Source: Mesostigma viride
Lineage: Eukaryota; Streptophyta; Mesostigmatophyceae; Mesostigmatales; Mesostigmataceae
Direction: 5' to 3'
DNA: 21,609 nucleotides
Assembly (NCBI GenBank): GCA_009746045.1
Contig: RPFO01001875.1
Coordinates: forward strand, 1 to 21,609
The notes under the pieces are model-generated. The model did no database searches. It worked only from the letters and a program-made list of their open reading frames with translations, and had not been told where the DNA came from. A program made the position numbers and the translations under genes. Below, piece by piece: positions 18,356 to 21,609 of this stretch (within the stretch, counting starts at the first letter, position 1; every line of letters begins with the position of its first letter).

Positions 18356-18800
18356 TTTGATGCATGCCAACATTTGGCGCATGCACATTTTACCCAGACT
18401 TCTGGTCAGTCGGGCAACCCAGGAGGTTGGTCTCGAGCTAGGATACAGACCATTTGATTTTAGTGATCCCTGGCACACTGATGGAAGATATGGACATCTC
18501 GCATGTAATTATCTGTGCATGCATGTGCATGTATACGTATATGCATGCCGCAATGTACTTTCATTGCAATTCATGACCGTATGATCTACAAATCCGAATG
18601 GCTTGCATCACTCCCCGGAAAGGAGAACTTTTGCAGTTGGACTGTAGGTGTCAGTTGGCGATGCCTTAGGATCAGAGACATCCGTCCTATATAGTCAGCA
18701 AAAGTGGGTGCGAGAGGTCCCCAGTTCGATTCCGGCCTGGATTCATTTGCAGATCGCGTTTTCCGCGGACCGGCACTGAACGCAAATGGTTTTCACCTTT
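18356..18800. other. Spacer downstream of the transposase-like gene; no gene seen
   Basis: Contains the 3' flank of the gene, an alternating purine-pyrimidine tract (18514-18548) and a B-box-like GTTCGATTCC at about 18725-18734, about 80 bases after a CAGTTGGCGATGCC stretch that resembles an A box. The T-arm does not fold well, so this is at best a tRNA-derived relic. No palindrome of the 22-bp family occurs from here to the end of the window. Confidence 0.45.
18514..18548. other. 35-nt perfect alternating purine-pyrimidine tract
   Basis: TGTGCATGCATGTGCATG and what follows alternates strictly Y-R for 35 bases, mixing TG/CA, TA and CG steps. Such tracts can adopt Z-DNA under supercoiling; whether this one does is unknown. 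Confidence 0.7.
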
Positions 18801-19410
18801 GCGGCGTGCCAAATCAGAGTATGATCTGCGTTACCACCAAGCTACAGGAGCTGGAAGACACGCGCCGCGAGGCCGCTGACCGCAACCTCCGCCGCTTCGA
18901 TCCGGGTCATACGCATGCGCTTCGACAAGGAGCCGTGGGAGACCGCAGACTCTTCTCTCGGCGAGCTCTTTGGCGCGCATGGAGCTGCCAGGTACGACAC
19001 TGCAGGGCGCCTACCGCCTGCCCTATCCACGGGACACGGGTACGTGGCCTGGCCCCACCAGTGTGCTCATCTTCAGTGACATGCCTGCCCGAGTTCGGTT
19101 CCTCTCTCGCCGCACCACCCGGTCGCTTGACGACGACCTGACGCCAGCCCAGCAGCAGCATCCCCGCGATCAGTGGCCCGACTTCATACGCCACAAGTCC
19201 AGCCCCGAGAATTAAGCCCCAGTGTACTAGGGCGGGGCGGGGACCTTTATGTCAACAATGTTGTTCAAACTGTGGAAGCCCCTCCGGGCTCCCCGGGATA
19301 GAGAAAGCTAGTTGTGTAGATATGGGGGCAATGGGAATGGGACAGCTTAGGCATTAGTTATTGCACGTCTTGGCATAAAGCATATTAAAGCTCAGCGTAA
19401 TATTATTGCC
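18800..19410 (+). pseudogene. Decayed LINE ORF1 3' part and 3' end
   Basis: Frames switch repeatedly: KLQELEDTRREAADRNLRRFD is coil-like, then RFDKEPWETADSSLGELFG in another frame. The last readable part, RVRFLSRRTTRSLDDDLTPA then QQQHPRDQWPDFIRHKSSPEN, ends at a stop at 19213-19215. It is clearly related to KISFLRRRKRLEKTLFTLDD in the intact ORF1 at 20690-20880. About 190 bp of 3' sequence follows and ends in AATATTATTGC near 19403, the same word that ends the second LINE copy. The 5' limit is uncertain. Confidence 0.6.
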
Positions 19411-19559
19411 ATAACAGAGCACGAGCCACGAGGTAGCCATGGCTGTCGGAGCTCATAACTTTCACGTTTGAGCCCCGAATTCAGCTGTGAATATCACAAT
19501 CGCTTCGTCTTTCTTAGACGCACATGCTGATATAATTTTCCAAAGCTATAACGCACTAT
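19411..19559 (+). other. 5' leader of the LINE copy, or spacer
   Basis: About 150 bp between the end of the LINE relic and the ORF1 start. It could be the 5' UTR of the second LINE copy; no target-site duplication is evident. Confidence 0.3.
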
Positions 19560-20980
19560 ATGGCGAATAAACGCGCCTCGACGCAACGCAGCCTGGCGGC
19601 TGCGCTCGGCAATGAAAATACGTCTGCAGCTCCGGCTGCAGCTTCGCCATCAGGGCCGGCAGGCAGTGCTGCCACTCGCGCACTGGTGGTCGTCCAGCAC
19701 CCTCCCGGGCTTCCTGCCTCGCCTTCAGCCTCGCCTGAGCCAAAACGCAGCCGCCAACCGAACCGAGCTGGTCTGAGCGCGATTTGACGTTGACGGGTTA
19801 TTTTCCACCTTCAACGATGCCAGACCAGCTATTTCGACATGCCACCCTCAAGATACTGGAGTTCGTGTTTTATGGGTCATACGCCTCCCTTCTCGACATG
19901 TGCCAACGCCTTCAACGCCTTTGCCGCTTCCGCATGGACCTGACGGCCGGTTCACAATGCGACAACATGCTGAGAACCTGGCCAGCTGGTCTCGCCCCCG
20001 TCTTCAGCTCGCGCCCTCTTTTCCATCCTTGACCGCTCTGTCACGGACCTCTGGACCCCCTCCCCCTTGACCGAATCCACCTTCCTCCTCCACCTCCAAG
20101 CAACCATCTCACAGCACGTGACGCCCCTAGCCGCAGATGTGGCGGCAATGGGCGGCACGCTGGCTGCTGAGCTCCCCACCATCTCCACCGCCACTTCCAG
20201 CCTCCTCGCCTCCTCCACCGCCACCACCCCCACCTCCGACGCCATCACCGCCCAGCTCCGCGACATCGACCAGCGTCTTAAGGACAACGCCATCGCTATC
20301 GAGGTTCTGCAGAACACCGCAGGCCTCACCGCCCAGGCGGTGAAGGACATTGCCGCCAAGCCAGCCCCGGCTGGCCTGGCCGGCGATGCTCCTCCCATCA
20401 CCACCTGGGCGGACATGCTTAAGCAACATACCACCTCCACCACCTCCGCCGTCGCAGCCCAGCTTCAACGGCAGACGCTTGACCTCCGCGAGGAGGCCGA
20501 GCTCGCCAAGCGCAGCCTCAACGTCATTGTCAAGAACTTCAAGATGGAGGAAGGTGAGAATTCCGAGAAGCTTTTGCGTGCGTTTGAGAGAGAAATCCTT
20601 GGTCGCATGGGCCTTAACGGTGAGATCGAGCTGGCCGCCCACCGCCTTCCCCGCGCGCGGGGTAAGGCAGGGCCGCCCCGCTCCTTCTCACCTTTAAGAC
20701 CCCGGCGGACAAGATTTCTTTTCTCAGACGCCGCAAGCGGCTCGAGAAGACTCTCTTCACCCTTGATGACGACTTGACCCTGGCGCAGCAACAACGGCGA
20801 CGGGAGCTATGGCCGACCTACCTCCAGCTCCGGCAGACCAAGGCGGGACAGCCGGTGTACTGGAAGGGGGCGGCCATCTACGTCGGCCATAAGCCCTGGC
20901 AGGCGACCCCCCCCCCCCGCGGCCCCAGCGACTCCAGACGCCCCAGCTTAGGGGAATATAGCAGTAGTAGTGTAGAATAG
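19560..20980 (+). CDS. L1-like LINE ORF1 protein (~473 aa after three slips)
   Basis: Starts MANKRASTQRSLAAALGN at 19560 and stops at 20978-20980. Order: Ala/Ser/Pro-rich N-terminus (1-75); a hydrophobic segment; an Ala/Thr/Ser-rich segment with coiled-coil potential (about 170-330); then an RRM-like block, SLNVIVKNFKMEEGENSEKL to EIELAAHRLPRARGKAGPP; then a C-terminal block, KISFLRRRKRLEKTLFTLDD to YWKGAAIYVGHKPW. The last two match the usual L1 ORF1 order (RRM, then C-terminal domain ending in an R..G.. basic strand). ORF1 proteins bind LINE RNA. Slips: one base missing at 19782-19785, one C too many at about 19992-19996, one C missing at 20676-20679. The corrected length is a multiple of three. 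Confidence 0.6.
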
Positions 20981-21375
20981 ATAGACCGTGGCCATGTACA
21001 TGTACGCCTCCTAGAGGCACTATCCCAGCTAAGCCACGCGCTTTACTTAATCATGTACATGTGTGCCTATGATGAGCCACACCCCAGATGATGCCTAGCT
21101 TTATTTAGTTCTGTTGTGCCTATGCAGGGATAACTCTCTGCTGAGACGCCATGCCCTAGCTTCTTTGTATAGCTATGCTGATCTTCCCCCCCATGACAGG
21201 CTCCCCCTTCGCTGGGCATAGCTTGAAGATCATGGGGATGCAAGTGCCCTGGTGCACCTAGAGCAAGGGTCCTTTACATCCCCACCCTTGCAGGAAGTAG
21301 CTTAGGATGTATGATAGGCCATATGCCCCCTCTCAAGGGCTATGTGCTACATATACTCCCAACGGAGTTATGTTA
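20981..21375 (+). other. LINE 3' UTR with pairing potential
   Basis: Non-coding. AGCTATGC (21171-21178) can pair with GCATAGCT (21216-21223), and GATCTTC (21180-21186) with GAAGATC (21225-21231). The order a-b-a'-b' is that of an H-type pseudoknot. CATGTACATG occurs near 20993 and again near 21052. Confidence 0.5.
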
Positions 21376-21400
21376 CAATTCAATTCAATTCAATTCAATA
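21376..21400 (+). repeat. (CAATT)n tail of the LINE
   Basis: Four CAATT units and one CAATA, followed by TTATTGC. The AATATTATTGC word at the end is shared with the end of the LINE relic near 19403. Confidence 0.8.
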
Positions 21401-21609
21401 TTATTGCGTGTATGTACCATCCATCCAACGTACCATCCATCGGGGTCAATGCACTCCGTGCGGACGTGACTCCCCAACGGGACCACGAGTTTAACCCGTG
21501 TTTTTTAAATTAGAACGCGATATATCGCGTTGTAAGCTTTTTTTAGAACGCGTATAGCACCTAAGGAAATTTTTTTTTCATGGTCATGTATATACTTTCC
21601 TTGAAAAGC
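21401..21609. other. Right flank; no gene seen
   Basis: Contains CCATCCAACGTACCATCCAT-type short repeats (21418-21440), T-rich runs and an 18-bp perfect palindrome AACGCGATATATCGCGTT at 21514-21531. Confidence 0.6.

Larger units (their letters stand above)
19411..21400 (+). mobile_element. ORF1-only LINE copy (ORF2 absent)
   Basis: ORF1 (19560-20980) is followed directly by ~395 bp of 3' UTR and a (CAATT)n tail at 21376-21400. There is no endonuclease or reverse transcriptase frame anywhere in the window. The element is therefore either a non-autonomous ORF1-only derivative or an internally deleted copy. A short A/T-rich tandem tail in place of poly(A) is known from several LINE clades. The 5' end is not defined. 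Confidence 0.6.

Noticed and set aside
18640-18740. Intact tRNA gene
   Set aside because: B-box-like and weak A-box-like words are present, but the T-stem mispairs and no acceptor stem can be formed.
542-21457. A 15-bp word GGTCAATGCACTCCG near both ends of the window (542-556 and 21443-21457) as possible element ends
   Set aside because: Same orientation, flanks differ after a few bases, and one 15-bp match in 21 kb is not far from chance. It is more likely a dispersed repeat fragment.
21514-21531. 18-bp palindrome AACGCGATATATCGCGTT as a regulatory site
   Set aside because: A single copy with no nearby gene and no relation to the 22-bp family. Recorded only as sequence.

Overview
The window is nuclear DNA from a repeat-rich eukaryote. 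Both main genes are broken up by GT-AG spliceosomal introns, one intron has a TACTAAC-type branch point, and a LINE with a short tandem tail sits at the right end. The lineage cannot be fixed from the sequence. A green alga, charophyte or early land plant is a guess from the general style (mixed GC, L1-like ORF1, long low-complexity proteins), not a demonstration.

Layout. 1-850: AT-rich 3' flank with small duplications. 851-9455 (minus): one long gene that I model as nine exons and eight introns, about 2,474 codons, with an SP/SR-repeat N-terminus, a K/E-rich coiled coil, several globular blocks and an acidic/basic disordered C-terminal third. I do not recognise its family. 9456-10000: its 5' flank, with six copies of a short palindrome, four of them at the joints of a ~108-bp tandem repeat. 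10005-11682 and 11683-13133: two large ~30-bp minisatellites of the same family in opposite orientation, G-rich then C-rich on the + strand. 13133-13858: a ~160-bp segment present twice. 13859-14951: spacer with a TATA-like motif, a tRNA-like B box, an AT-rich stretch and more palindromes. 14952-18355 (plus): a three-exon gene (~923 aa) for a DDE-like, transposase-type protein with Cys-rich modules. 18356-18800: spacer with a 35-nt alternating purine-pyrimidine tract and a tRNA-like B box. 18800-19410: a decayed LINE ORF1/3' end. 19560-21400: a LINE copy with a complete ORF1 but no ORF2, ending in a (CAATT)n tail. 21401-21609: flank.

Two observations tie the window together. First, a 22-bp palindrome (half-site GGGTCTCGC and variants around TGCA) occurs about 25 times between 4073 and 17856, only in introns and spacers. 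It lies in five of the eight introns of the minus gene, in both introns of the plus gene and upstream of both genes, and is absent from the outer flanks and the LINE. The two divergent genes, the shared palindromes and the inverted minisatellites may be one mobile or selfish unit, but no termini are visible. Second, all three coding units read through only if about 14 one-base slips are assumed. Eleven are a missing base, mostly in G/C runs, and I see no nonsense substitutions. After those corrections every exon length is a multiple of three and every intron is phase 0. That pattern fits uncorrected long-read indel error better than gene decay, though it does not exclude decay.
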